A DNA stretch of 64,000 bases from Myxococcales bacterium (GTDB lineage: Bacteria; Myxococcota_A; Bradymonadia; UBA7976; UBA1532), in the NCBI GenBank assembly GCA_020633555.1, contig JACKDL010000032.1:1-64000 (forward strand). The letters are read 5' to 3'. Below, one piece after another: positions 16,116 through 25,089 of the stretch (its first letter is position 1; every line of letters begins with the position of its first letter). Below the pieces are notes generated by a model. The model was given only the letters and a program-made list of their open reading frames with translations. It ran no database searches and had not been told where the DNA came from. A program made the position numbers and the translations under genes.

Positions 16116-16991
16116 ATGCCGACGCCCCTTGCTCTGCTGACCGGCTGGCTCGACCGCCAGCTCGACGGTCCCGCTGCCGAGTGGCTCCGCGGCCGGCTCG
16201 CACACCTGGCGGGCGCGCACGGCGATCGGGACCTGTACGTGGCCGTCGGCCTGGTCCCTCGTAAGCTGGGCAAGGCGGATCTGGCGCTCACCGGCGACGA
16301 CCTGGGCGCCGCGCACGCCGCGCGGAAGGGCTGGGACCCCACCGGGTGGTCGGTGGACCAGGCCGCCCGACTGGCCTTGCTGCTCACGGCCAGCCACCGC
16401 GGCGAGGCCTTCTTCGAGGCCTTCCACCAGCTCTGGCGCACCGCCGACGTGGGCGAGCAGATCAGCTTCTACCGGGGCCTGCCCCTGCTGCCCGAGCCCG
16501 CCCGCCACCTGTGGCGCGCCACCGACGGCTGCCGCACCAACATCAAGGCCGTCTTCGAGTCCATCGCCCACCGCAACCCCTACCCCGCCGAGCACTTCGA
16601 CGAGGTGGCGTGGAACCAGATGTGCTTGAAGGCCCTGTTCGTGGGCGCCCCGCTGCACCCCATCCAGGGCCTGGACGCCCGCCACAACGGCCCGCTGGCG
16701 CGCATGATGACCGACTACGCCTTCGAGCGCTGGGCCGCGAGCCGGCCCGTGAGCTGGGAGCTGTGGCGCTGCGTCGGCCCACACCCTGACGATCGCTGCC
16801 TGATCGCGCTCGAGCGGGCGATCCAGCAGCACGAAGATTCGCTCACCGCCGGCGCCGCGGCCCTGGCCTGCGCCACGAGCCACGCGCCCGCCGCCACCGC
16901 GCTGCTGGCCCACGCATCCAACGACACCCGCAAGGCCATCGAGGCCGGCACGCTGACCTGGGCCGCGCTCTGCGCCCGGGCTGGCGCCTGA
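16116..16991 (+). CDS. eboA: EboA domain protein
   Basis: A 291-residue protein starting at the ATG after CGGAGG. It carries strong EboA-type motifs: FYRGLPLLPEPARHLWRATDG, CRTNIKAVFESIAHRNPYP, WNQMCLKALFVGAPL and IQGLDARHNGPLARM. In known ebo operons (eboABCDEF) these proteins help move certain secondary-metabolite precursors across the inner membrane; the biochemical role of EboA itself is unclear. The next gene, 28 bp on, is the TatD-like EboB partner. The eboC-F genes are not here. Confidence 0.85.
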   Translation: MPTPLALLTGWLDRQLDGPAAEWLRGRLAHLAGAHGDRDLYVAVGLVPRKLGKADLALTGDDLGAAHAARKGWDPTGWSVDQAARLALLLTASHRGEAFFEAFHQLWRTADVGEQISFYRGLPLLPEPARHLWRATDGCRTNIKAVFESIAHRNPYPAEHFDEVAWNQMCLKALFVGAPLHPIQGLDARHNGPLARMMTDYAFERWAASRPVSWELWRCVGPHPDDRCLIALERAIQQHEDSLTAGAAALACATSHAPAATALLAHASNDTRKAIEAGTLTWAALCARAGA

Positions 16992-17019
16992 TTCAGCCGT
17001 CTCTGGGGGGACCTGAGCC

Positions 17020-17961
17020 ATGATGTTCATCGATCCGCACATCCACATGAACGCCCGGACCACCGACGACTACGAGGCGATGGCCGCGGCGGGCGTGGTG
17101 GCGGTCATCGAGCCCGCCTTCTGGCTCGGCCAGCCGCGCACCTCGGTGGACACCTACATCGACTACCTGTCCACCCTGGTGGGCTGGGAGCGCTTCCGGG
17201 CCAGCCAGTTCGGCATCCGCCACTACTGCACCATCGGCCTGAACTCCAAGGAGGCCAACAACGAGGCCCTGGCCGAGGCGGTCATGGAGATCCTGCCGCG
17301 CTTCGCCACCAAGGAGGGCGTGGTCGCCATCGGCGAGATCGGCTACGACGAGCAGACCGCCTTGGAAGACAAGTACTTCCGCGCCCAGCTCGAGCTCGCC
17401 CGCGAGCTCGAGATGATGGTGATGATCCACACCCCGCACCGCGACAAGACCAAGGGCACCCGCCGCTCCATGGACGTCTGCCTGGAGCACGGCCTGGATC
17501 CGCGCATGGTGGTCATCGACCACAACAACGAAGAGACGGTGAAGGAGACCCTGGACCGGGGCTTCTGGGCCGCCTTCACCCTGTACCCGCAGACCAAGAT
17601 GGGCTCGGAGCGCATGGTGGACGTGGTGCGTCGCTTCGGCACCGAGCGCATCTTCATCGACTCCAGCGCCGACTGGGGCAAGAGCGACCCGCTGGCCGTG
17701 CCCAAGACGGGCCGGCTCATGCTCGCCCGTGGCATCCCCGCCGCGGACGTGCACAAGGTCTGCTACGGCAACGCCCTGGCCTGCTACGGCCAGAGCGGCC
17801 AGTTCGACGAGAAGGACTGGCTGGCGCCCGCCCCCATCGACCAGCGCGTGCTCTACGAAGGCAACTCGGTGCTCCGCGGGCAGGCCCCCCGCGTGGACGA
17901 GGGCCCTGCCGGCGACAGCCCGGTCGAGGCCATGCGCGAAGAAGACCTGCTCATCGTCTGA
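17020..17961 (+). CDS. eboB: TatD-family metal-dependent hydrolase, EboB-like
   Basis: A 313-residue TIM-barrel hydrolase. ATG after GGGGGGACCTGAGCC. Metal ligands are visible: DPHIH at the N-terminus, the Glu in AIGEIGYDE (about 110), HTPH (about 140), IDHNN (about 167) and the Asp in FIDSSADWG (about 213). TatD relatives are Mg/Zn-dependent nucleases or amidohydrolases. The adjacency to eboA identifies this as the EboB subgroup. The two genes probably form one operon that ends here, since the next gene is on the opposite strand. Confidence 0.88.
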   Translation: MMFIDPHIHMNARTTDDYEAMAAAGVVAVIEPAFWLGQPRTSVDTYIDYLSTLVGWERFRASQFGIRHYCTIGLNSKEANNEALAEAVMEILPRFATKEGVVAIGEIGYDEQTALEDKYFRAQLELARELEMMVMIHTPHRDKTKGTRRSMDVCLEHGLDPRMVVIDHNNEETVKETLDRGFWAAFTLYPQTKMGSERMVDVVRRFGTERIFIDSSADWGKSDPLAVPKTGRLMLARGIPAADVHKVCYGNALACYGQSGQFDEKDWLAPAPIDQRVLYEGNSVLRGQAPRVDEGPAGDSPVEAMREEDLLIV

Positions 17962-18036
17962 GGCCGCGGCCGGGGCTTCCTTCCGCGACGGACCGACCGG
18001 CGGCCCGACACTGGCCGGGCGTCCGTTCGCGCCCGC

Positions 18037-20358
18037 TCAGCGCCGCGGCGCGGCGTCCGCCGGTGCCTTTCCCTCGGCCAGCGGGCACGCCTTGGCGTAG
18101 CCCAGCGCACACCCGCGGCGGTAGTGGGCCCGGGCGGCGGTGGGATCGGCTGGCTGGCCCTTGTCGGCGGCGGCCAGATCGCCCAGGCCCTTGCAGCCCA
18201 CGCCGACGCCGCGATCGCACGCCTGCTGATACAGCCGCCTGGCCTGCGCGAGGTCCAGGGGGACGCCGCGGCCGTGCTCGTACATGTCACCCAGGTTGTT
18301 GCAGCCCAACGGCTCGCCGCCGTCGCAGGCCTTGCGGGCCAGGCGGACGGCCAGCGCCGCGTCGGCCCGCGCCCCGATGCCCTCGCTGGCGAAGTGGCTC
18401 TGGTTGACGCAGCCCATCAGGTGGCCGAGCTGGCAGGCGCGTGCGGCCATCCGCCAGGCGCGCCGGTGGTCGTGCTTCAGCCCAGTGTCGGCCCGGAACG
18501 CCAACCACGACAGGCTGGTGCAGGCGGCGCCCTCGCGGGCCTCGCAGCGCCGCGTCAGCTCGGCCTCGGCGGCCTGGGCTTCGGGCCCCGGCCCTTGCAG
18601 CAGCAGCCCCTCGGCGCGCGCCAGGCAGGCCAGGCTGGCGCCACCCTCGCAGGCCCGCTTCAGCAGCGCGAGGCCCGCCGGGCGATCCGCGGGCAGGCCC
18701 TGCCCGTGCAGCAGCGCGTTGCCCAGCATCCGGCAGGCTTCGGCCTGCCCCAGATCGCAGGCCTCCTTCAAGAGGCGGCGTCCCTGTGCGGGATCGGCGG
18801 CCACGCCGCGCCCCACCAGGAGCGCCTCGCCGTGGTCGCCGCAGAGCGCGCGGTTGAGCGTGCAGGCCCGCTGCGCCGCGGCGGCCGCGCGCTTCAGATC
18901 CGCCGGGCCGCCCACCCCGGCGCGCTCCACCCAGGCCAGCGTCAGGCAGCCGTACCCGTCGCCCACCTCGCAGGCCCGCGCGGCGAAGTGGCGCACGCGG
19001 TCGGGCTGCCGGCTGCCCTTGGGGCCGTCCCAGTGGGCCCACGCGGCGGCGTCGCAGGCCGAGCCCGCCTTGAGGTCGCATCCCCGCGCCAGCGCCGCCA
19101 GCCCGGCCTCGCGGCGGCGCCCGGCGCCCTCCCCGAACAGGTGATGGCGACCCAGCCGATCACAGGACCAGCCGTCGCCGCGCTCGCAGCCTTGCGCCAG
19201 CAGCCCCAGCGCCTTGGACCCCAGCCGCTTCTCCGTCTGCTCCCGGTGCCACGCCGCCGCGCCGCACGCGGCGCCCTCGCCCGCCGCGCACCGCTGCTCG
19301 TCCAGCGCGGCGGCCGCAGCGTCCTGCCCCATGGCCCGCAGCGCCGCCCCAAGCTGGGCGCAGGCGGGCGCGTCCTTGGCCTCGCAGCGCTGCCGCAGCG
19401 CGCGCCGCGCGGCCTCGCCTTCAGCCCCCGGCGCCTGGGTCAGCGCCCGACGGGCCTCGTCGCACGCGCTCGCGTCCTTCTTCTGGGTGCACAGCGTGTC
19501 GAGCAGCCGCCGGGCCGCCAGCGGATCCCTGGGGCCGCCACGCCCCGCCAGGTGCATCCGGGCCAGGTTCCGGCACGCGTCCGCCTGTCCCAGGTCGCAG
19601 CCTTTTCGGTAGGCGTCGCGCGCCAGATCCAAGCGCACGGCCCCCGAGCGCCCCTGCTCCAGGGCCACCCCGAGCATGTTGCACGCCCAATCCGCCTTGG
19701 CCTTGCAGCCGCGGTCGTAGAAGCCGGTGGCCCGGTGCTGGTCCTGGCGGATCCCCCGGCCGTGCCACAGGCTGTCGGCGTAGAGCCCACAGGCGGCCTC
19801 CTCCCCGAGGTCGCACGATCGGCCGAAGTGGAGGGTGGCCTTGGCGTCGTCCCGCGGGCGCCCCCGGCCCTCCAGGTAGCAGAAGCCGAGCCAGGCGCAG
19901 GCCCGCGCGGCCTTGCCGTTGCAGCCCACCTCGAAGCGATCACACGCGGTGTTGCGATCGCCCTTGTCGCGCAGGCGCAGCCCCTCGGCTTCGCACAGGG
20001 CGGGCCGGGTCTTGCAACTCTCGGGCAGCGGGCGGCCGTCGGTCCGGGAGCCATGCGAGCGGCCGCCATACGCGCGGCCGCCGTACGAGCTGCCACCATA
20101 CGAGCTCCCCCGTCCACCCGATGATCCGAAGCTGCTGGCGGGCGGCCGGTAGACGGGCACCGTGTAGGTCTGAAAAGTCGTGGTGTACCGCGGCGGCGGC
20201 GCGGGCGGCACATAGCTGTTGCCATAGCCGCAGGTGGGGCAGTTCGGGCGCCAGGCCTGCGCCGAGCCGGTCAGCGCCAACCACGCCAGCAGGCTCACCA
20301 AGGCCGGCCACCCGCTGCCCCAAGACACCGCACACAGCACCCTGAGAGACGTTCCCAT
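18037..20358 (-). CDS. Exported Sel1-like repeat protein
   Basis: A 773-residue protein. The ATG at 20358 has GAGGTG upstream; a GTG four codons earlier is less likely. The signal peptide is SLLAWLALTGSAQAW, followed by CPTC, a Tyr/Pro and Gly/Ser-rich stretch (GGRAYGGRSHG) and then about 15 Sel1-type repeats with the pattern GCDLGxxxAC...GxGxxxDxxxA. Each helix pair carries regularly spaced cysteines, suggesting disulfide-stapled repeats in the periplasm or outside. Sel1 repeats are scaffolds for protein contacts. The partner is unknown. Confidence 0.85.
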   Translation of the reverse strand: MGTSLRVLCAVSWGSGWPALVSLLAWLALTGSAQAWRPNCPTCGYGNSYVPPAPPPRYTTTFQTYTVPVYRPPASSFGSSGGRGSSYGGSSYGGRAYGGRSHGSRTDGRPLPESCKTRPALCEAEGLRLRDKGDRNTACDRFEVGCNGKAARACAWLGFCYLEGRGRPRDDAKATLHFGRSCDLGEEAACGLYADSLWHGRGIRQDQHRATGFYDRGCKAKADWACNMLGVALEQGRSGAVRLDLARDAYRKGCDLGQADACRNLARMHLAGRGGPRDPLAARRLLDTLCTQKKDASACDEARRALTQAPGAEGEAARRALRQRCEAKDAPACAQLGAALRAMGQDAAAAALDEQRCAAGEGAACGAAAWHREQTEKRLGSKALGLLAQGCERGDGWSCDRLGRHHLFGEGAGRRREAGLAALARGCDLKAGSACDAAAWAHWDGPKGSRQPDRVRHFAARACEVGDGYGCLTLAWVERAGVGGPADLKRAAAAAQRACTLNRALCGDHGEALLVGRGVAADPAQGRRLLKEACDLGQAEACRMLGNALLHGQGLPADRPAGLALLKRACEGGASLACLARAEGLLLQGPGPEAQAAEAELTRRCEAREGAACTSLSWLAFRADTGLKHDHRRAWRMAARACQLGHLMGCVNQSHFASEGIGARADAALAVRLARKACDGGEPLGCNNLGDMYEHGRGVPLDLAQARRLYQQACDRGVGVGCKGLGDLAAADKGQPADPTAARAHYRRGCALGYAKACPLAEGKAPADAAPRR

Positions 20359-20669
20359 CGCGCACCTCACGCGCGACCCTCAGCCGTCCCAGGTGGGATG
20401 TTCGGGGACCCGAAGCGCCCCGACGACCCCGGCCTTCGGCCCCCTCACGTCGCGCGACGCCCCATTCTAGCAGGTTGGTGAAATTCGCGGACCGAGCGAA
20501 AGGCGCCGTGGGGCTGCGGATCCAAGGCGCCGGCCCGCAGGCGATGCCGAAGCATCGTCGAGCAGACGACAACGCCCGAGCCGCGGACTCCACGGGGTCG
20601 GCTCGCGACGGGAGCGATTCTCAACAGCCGGCCAGCAGCGTCCCCGGCGCCCCGGCGTCGGCGACCGCG
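20359..20669. other. Intergenic region, 311 bp
   Basis: Between the Sel1 gene start and the hydrolase gene stop, both on the minus strand. It contains copy 2 of the 163-bp element (20470-20632) and a small CGGCCTTCGGCC stem near 20430. No gene is visible. It must hold the Sel1 promoter. Confidence 0.55.
20470..20632. repeat. 163-bp dispersed element, copy 2
   Basis: Same length and orientation as the copy at 14389-14551, with about 13 mismatches and no gaps. The terminal inverted repeat has decayed here (GCAGGTTGGTG versus CAACAGCCGGC), but the internal CGATGC-CGAA-GCATCG hairpin (20542-20557) is perfectly kept at the same offset of 72. Confidence 0.75.
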
Positions 20670-21464
20670 TCAGGCCGCCGCCCAGCTCAGCAACGCCCGG
20701 CCCACGGCCAGGGCCTCGTGCTTCTGCAGGTTGTGGCCGCCCGCGCGGAAGTGCAGGCGGGGGCCAGCGGGCAGCGCGCCCAGCAGCTCGGCGGTGATGC
20801 GCGGCGGCACGACGGGATCGTCGTCGGCCCAGGCCACCAGCACGGGCGCGGGCAGGCTGGTCACCAGGCCCCGGTGGCCTTCGAACTGCATGTGCGCCAG
20901 CACCGCCAGCGCGCGGGCGATGTGATCGGGCGTGAAGCCCTTGAAGCCTGCCCCCTCGAACATCCGGCGCACCAACGGCCGCACGGCCCGGCCCACCACG
21001 CGGTGCTCGTGGGCGGCCCGCAGCAGGCGGGGCTGGCGCACCGCCTCGAAGCCGGGGTGCGGCGTCAGGCCGATGGGGTTGATCAGCGCCACCCGCACCG
21101 GGCGCCCACCCAGCCGATGGACCGCCGCCGCCGCCACCATGGCCCCGAAGGAGTGGCCCACCAGCGCCACCCGCTCCAGCTCCAGGGCAGTGATCACCTC
21201 GGCCACGTAGGCCGCGAAGGCGGTGATGGTGGGCGCCACCTGGCCCGCCGGGCAGGCGCCGAAGCCCGGCAGCTCCAGCCGGATCACCCGGGCGCCCTGG
21301 GCCAGCACGGGCGCCAGCCAGCGGAAGTCGCGCACCGAGCCGGGCAGGCCGTGCACGCAGACAAACGTGACCGGGCCGGCGCCCTCGTCGGTAAAGGTGG
21401 CCACACCGGCCTGGGTGAGCTGGCGCTGGGGAGTGGCCGGAGAGGGCTGCGCGGGGCGCGCCAT
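20670..21464 (-). CDS. Alpha/beta hydrolase
   Basis: A 264-residue alpha/beta-hydrolase fold enzyme. ATG at 21464 with GGAGG upstream. Oxyanion-hole segment VCVHGLPGS (about 36), nucleophile elbow GHSFG (Ser about 105), acid in WADDDPVV (about 210) and His in GGHNLQ (about 245): a complete triad. It is likely an esterase, lipase or C-C hydrolase of small substrates; the substrate is not predictable. It lies 32 bp after the crotonase gene, so it is probably in the same operon. Confidence 0.88.
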   Translation of the reverse strand: MARPAQPSPATPQRQLTQAGVATFTDEGAGPVTFVCVHGLPGSVRDFRWLAPVLAQGARVIRLELPGFGACPAGQVAPTITAFAAYVAEVITALELERVALVGHSFGAMVAAAAVHRLGGRPVRVALINPIGLTPHPGFEAVRQPRLLRAAHEHRVVGRAVRPLVRRMFEGAGFKGFTPDHIARALAVLAHMQFEGHRGLVTSLPAPVLVAWADDDPVVPPRITAELLGALPAGPRLHFRAGGHNLQKHEALAVGRALLSWAAA

Positions 21465-21496
21465 GGGGAGCCTCCGGGGGCTTCTGGGGACTCTGG

Positions 21497-22264
21497 TCAG
21501 AACTTCGAGAAGTCGGGCGCGCGCTTCTGGAAGAACGCGCCGATGGCCTCGGCCAGCTCGGGGGACTGCAGGCGGTCGATGAAGACGCGGCCCTCGGTGA
21601 GCATGACCTGCGCCAGGGTGTCGGCGAAGGGGGCCTTCATCAGCCGCTTGCTGGCCTGCACCGACTGCGGCGCCAGGCCGGCCAACGTGCGGGCCTTGGC
21701 CATCACCGCGTCCATGAGCGACTCGGCCGGCACGGCGCCGTTGATCAGGCCTGCCCGCTCGGCCACGTCAGCGCCGAACTTCTCGCCCAGCAGCAGCAGC
21801 TCGGCGGCCTTGCGGTGGCCCAGGGCCCGCGGCAGCAGGTAGCTGCTGCCGGCCTCGGGCACCAGGGCGAGCTGGGTGAAGGGCATCTGAAACACGGCGC
21901 CCTCGGCGGCATACGCCAGGTCACAGTGCAGCAGCAGGGTGGTGCCCACGCCGATGGCCGCCCCATTCACCGCCGCCAGCAGGGGCTTGGGGAAGGTGGC
22001 CAGCGCCTTCAGGAACCGGAACACCGGGGTGTCGGTGTCGGTGGGCGGGCGCTGCATGAAGTCCTTCAGGTCGTTGCCGGCCGTGAAGGCCGCGCCGGCC
22101 CCCGTCAGCACCACCACCCGCACCTCGCCGTCCTCGGCCGCCGCGTTCAGCGCGTCGGCCAGGGCGTCGTACATCACCAGCGTGAGCGCGTTCTTCCGCT
22201 CGGGCCGGTCGAAGGTGAGGGTGAGGATGCGGTCCTGACGCTGCTGCCTGATCTGCTCGGGCAT
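21497..22264 (-). CDS. Enoyl-CoA hydratase/isomerase family protein
   Basis: A 255-residue crotonase. I use the ATG at 22264, which overlaps the stop of the upstream gene by four bases (ATGA). Family motifs: TFDRPERKNALT, the oxyanion loop AGNDLKDF, NGAAIGVGTTLLLHCDL and FTQLALVPEAGSS. The first catalytic Glu of true hydratases is replaced in the MPFTQL segment while the second (VPEAG) is kept, which fits an enoyl-CoA isomerase better than a hydratase. It probably serves fatty-acid or CoA-thioester metabolism. Confidence 0.88.
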   Translation of the reverse strand: MPEQIRQQRQDRILTLTFDRPERKNALTLVMYDALADALNAAAEDGEVRVVVLTGAGAAFTAGNDLKDFMQRPPTDTDTPVFRFLKALATFPKPLLAAVNGAAIGVGTTLLLHCDLAYAAEGAVFQMPFTQLALVPEAGSSYLLPRALGHRKAAELLLLGEKFGADVAERAGLINGAVPAESLMDAVMAKARTLAGLAPQSVQASKRLMKAPFADTLAQVMLTEGRVFIDRLQSPELAEAIGAFFQKRAPDFSKF

Positions 22265-22542
22265 CAGCGCGACCACCGCCCGGCGTGCAGGGGCGCGTGC
22301 AGCGGGGCGTGCAGCGGGGCGTGCTCGGCGGCGTGGCAGGCGCCGGTGCCGGCCACCACCATCAGCTCCATGTGGGCGGCGTCCTCGACGCCGGCCTCGC
22401 CCTCGTGCTCGGGATCGTGCAGCGGGGCGTGCAGCGACTGGTGGGCGGTGAAGGGATCGCCCCAGTTGTGCGCGATGTCCTCGGGGTTCGACCAGTCGCC
22501 GTATTGCTGGCCGTGCACCCAGACGCTGTGATGCTCGAACAT
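22264..22542 (-). CDS. Small His-rich protein with HAPL repeats
   Basis: A 92-residue cytoplasmic protein. The ATG at 22542 follows GAGGAGG with good spacing. It has 14 histidines, including a C-terminal run of HAPL repeats, and a first half reading WVHGQQYGDWSNPEDIAHNW. There is no signal peptide or membrane helix. The stop overlaps the start of the crotonase gene, so the two are co-translated. A metal-binding role is possible from His content. I do not recognise the family. Confidence 0.7.
   Translation of the reverse strand: MFEHHSVWVHGQQYGDWSNPEDIAHNWGDPFTAHQSLHAPLHDPEHEGEAGVEDAAHMELMVVAGTGACHAAEHAPLHAPLHAPLHAGRWSR
22283..22326 (-). repeat. 12-bp tandem repeat encoding HAPL
   Basis: Near-perfect tandem units of 12 bp (GGCGTGCAGCGG on the plus strand) encode the HAPL repeats at the end of the small His-rich protein. 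Such repeats can change copy number by slippage without shifting frame. Confidence 0.65.
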
Positions 22543-22600
22543 GAACCGGACCTCCTCGCGGGCGCCGATGACGCCCCGCATCATGCGCCCGACGGGGCCT

Positions 22601-23746
22601 TCACGGCAACGGCCGTCGCCGCCGCAGCCCGAACAGCAAGAGCCCCGCGAGCAGGGCCCAGGTGGCCGGCCCGGGGCCGCCGGTGGCCCGGCAGCTCTCG
22701 TCATCACCCACTGAGCGGTACTGGGTGGGGCTCATGGGCTCGCGGCCGTCCCAGCCCAGCCGCACGTCGGTGATGTGGGCGGGGGGCAGCTCGGCGAACA
22801 GCCGGGTGATCATCGCGCCGTCCCGGGCGAAGGGCGCCAGCGGCCCCTGGCTCGGCACCCCCTCCAGGGCGGCCTCGACCACCCACACCTGGCCCTCGCG
22901 CTGGCTCTGCCAGTAGCGCACCAGCCCCAGGTAGTCGGCCTTGGGCGAGACGAAGGCGTCGTCCAGATTGCTCGGGAGCGCCCGCACCGCCAGGTCGTCG
23001 GCCACGTCGGCCACCGTCACCACCTGCTGGCCCTGCACCGTGGCCCGCCCGGGGCCGATGACGTAGATCACCACCGGCAACGGCCCATCCGCCGACAGGG
23101 CCGACAGGCCCAGCGGGAACAGGGGCAAGGCGTCGCTCCCCGGATCCGCCAGCGACACCACCAGGGGCGTGGGCGCGCCGGCCTCGGTGGCCGCGGCCGC
23201 CTTGCGGGCCAGCCGCACGCCCAGCAGATCCATGCCCTGCGTGGCATAGGGCTGCAGCGCCTCGGCGGCGCCGTCGGGCAGCCGGAAGCCGTTGTCCTGC
23301 AGCCAGGTCACCGCCGCCTGGGCGTCGCCGCTGGCGATGATGGCGTACTCGTAGTCACCCAGCCGCCCGGCCGCCTGCACCTGCACCCGGTCGCCGGGGG
23401 CACCGCCCGCCGAGTCCCCGGCGCTGCAGCCCCCCGAGACTTTGCGCTCGATGGTCACCTGGGGCGCGGTCAGCTCGTCCAGCGCGGTGAACACCGCGTC
23501 GTCGCCCAGGGCCAGCGTGGCGCCCGGCGCCACGGGCAGCACCCAGGCCAGCGCCTCGGCGCCGGGGGCCAGGGTCAGCCGCACGTGCAGATCCACCCGG
23601 TCGGCCCGGCGGTCGATGAGCACCGCCTGCCCGGCGAAGGTGGCCCCCTCGTTGCTCGACGTGTCGGGGAACAGCCCGCCACAGGCGAGCGCGGCGGCCG
23701 GCGCCAGAGCCAGGCCGAGGATCACGGTGTTGAGCAGGTGTCGCAT
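22601..23746 (-). CDS. DUF2330 protein with MYXO-CTERM tail
   Basis: A 381-residue exported protein. ATG at 23746 with AGGAGGG. The signal peptide leads into the DUF2330 hallmark ACGGLFPD, and the VDLHVRLTLAP...LAWVLPVAPG segment is typical of the family. A PTQYRSVGDDESC segment precedes a hydrophobic stretch WALLAGLLLFGL followed by an Arg-rich end, a MYXO-CTERM-type sorting tail. DUF2330 proteins are common in Myxococcota and of unknown function. It lies 23 bp after the DUF1552 gene in the same orientation. Confidence 0.88.
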   Translation of the reverse strand: MRHLLNTVILGLALAPAAALACGGLFPDTSSNEGATFAGQAVLIDRRADRVDLHVRLTLAPGAEALAWVLPVAPGATLALGDDAVFTALDELTAPQVTIERKVSGGCSAGDSAGGAPGDRVQVQAAGRLGDYEYAIIASGDAQAAVTWLQDNGFRLPDGAAEALQPYATQGMDLLGVRLARKAAAATEAGAPTPLVVSLADPGSDALPLFPLGLSALSADGPLPVVIYVIGPGRATVQGQQVVTVADVADDLAVRALPSNLDDAFVSPKADYLGLVRYWQSQREGQVWVVEAALEGVPSQGPLAPFARDGAMITRLFAELPPAHITDVRLGWDGREPMSPTQYRSVGDDESCRATGGPGPATWALLAGLLLFGLRRRRPLP

Positions 23747-23769
23747 GGGCCCTCCTGCGCCGGAGCCTA

Positions 23770-25089
23770 TCAGGTCTCGAGGGCGCCGATCCCGGTGTCG
23801 ACGCGCCCCGGCCCGTGGCCGAAGCTGGCCGCCGGCACGCCCGCCCCCCGCAGCGCCGTCAGCACGGCGTGGCTGGTGTTGGCCCGCCCGCGGTCGCGGT
23901 AGTGGATGCCCCCGCGCAGCCGACCGCTCCCCTTCCCCGCGATGAGGATGGGGAACTCGTCGTTGCTGTGCACGTTGCCCTCGCTGAGCTCGGTGGTGCA
24001 CAGGATCGAGCAGTGGTCCAGCAGGTTGCCCGCCCCCGCGGGCGTGTCGCGCAGCACCTGCAGGCACACCGCGAGCTGCTCCATGATGAACGTCACCGCG
24101 GCGTGCACGGTGGGCTGGGGTGCGGGCTCGTCATGGCACATCTGGTGCAGCCCGTTGCGGGCCCCCGCCGGGTGCACGATGACGCCGCTGCCGGCGCTGC
24201 AGAACTTCACCGAGAAGGCGCGGGTGAGGTCGCACGCCAGCCCCAGGGCCAGCAGCTCGCTCATGGCGCGGTTGTTGGCGGCGAGCTGCTCGCGGCCCTC
24301 CACCGGCGGGAAGGTGCCGGGATCATCGGGGGGCAGGCACTCGGGGGCCTCGGCGGCCAGCCGCCGCTCCAGCGCCCGCACGCTCTCGAAGTGCTGCTCC
24401 AGCCGCGCCCGGTCGGTGGCGCCCACCCGCCCCTGCAGCCGCCGGATGCGCCCCATGACCCCGTCGAGCACGCTGCGACGGGCCAGATCCACCCGCGTGT
24501 CCTGCGCCATGCCGAACAGCCGCCGGTACACGGCCTGAGGGTTCTCCTCGCTGGGGTTCACGTTGTTCGGGCCGTTGTGGCTCAGGTGCAGGAAGCTCGT
24601 GCCCTCGTCGCTGCCCGTCTGCCGGGCGATGCCCAGCTCCAGCGAGCGGAACGGCGTCTGCCCCTCGAAGTGGGCCGCCGCCAGCATGTCCACCGACGGG
24701 TGGGCGAAGGTGGTGACGATGGTGTCGCGGGTCTCGCCCACCTGCTGGTAGCGCGCGCCGGTGAGGATGCCCGCCATGCCCGAGTGGTGCGGGTGGGTGG
24801 CGGTCTTGATCTCCAGGCCCGTCACCGGGCTCACCCAGCCCTTCACGCCCTGCAGCGGCGCCAGCTCGGCCCCGGGCTGCCAGCCGGCGCCCTCGCCGTT
24901 GGGGATCCAGTGCTGCCGGCGCACACCGTTGCCCCAGAACCACACGCCGAAGCGGGTGGGCAGGGCCTCGCCGTCGGCCCAGGCGGTGCCGTGGGTGTTC
25001 AGCATGGCCTCCAGCGGGGGGAGCGCCACGGTGGCGGCCAGGCCCTTCAGCACGGCCCGCCGCGACATCGGGGGTCGCTTGACGATCAC
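23770..25089 (-). CDS. DUF1552 Tat-exported protein
   Basis: A 439-residue protein. GTG start at 25089, overlapping the DUF1592 stop (GTGA). The Tat-type leader is MSRRAVLKGLAATVALPPLE, near residue 7. The body matches DUF1552: FGVWFWGNGVRRQHWIP, THPHHSGMAGILTG, LELGI, HLSHNGPNN, TELSEGNVHSNDEFPILIAGKG. DUF1552 belongs to the alkaline-phosphatase/sulfatase-like superfamily and is nearly always encoded after a DUF1592-type gene, as here. The function is unknown; export as a folded, cofactor-bearing enzyme is implied by the Tat signal. Confidence 0.9.
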   Translation of the reverse strand: MIVKRPPMSRRAVLKGLAATVALPPLEAMLNTHGTAWADGEALPTRFGVWFWGNGVRRQHWIPNGEGAGWQPGAELAPLQGVKGWVSPVTGLEIKTATHPHHSGMAGILTGARYQQVGETRDTIVTTFAHPSVDMLAAAHFEGQTPFRSLELGIARQTGSDEGTSFLHLSHNGPNNVNPSEENPQAVYRRLFGMAQDTRVDLARRSVLDGVMGRIRRLQGRVGATDRARLEQHFESVRALERRLAAEAPECLPPDDPGTFPPVEGREQLAANNRAMSELLALGLACDLTRAFSVKFCSAGSGVIVHPAGARNGLHQMCHDEPAPQPTVHAAVTFIMEQLAVCLQVLRDTPAGAGNLLDHCSILCTTELSEGNVHSNDEFPILIAGKGSGRLRGGIHYRDRGRANTSHAVLTALRGAGVPAASFGHGPGRVDTGIGALET

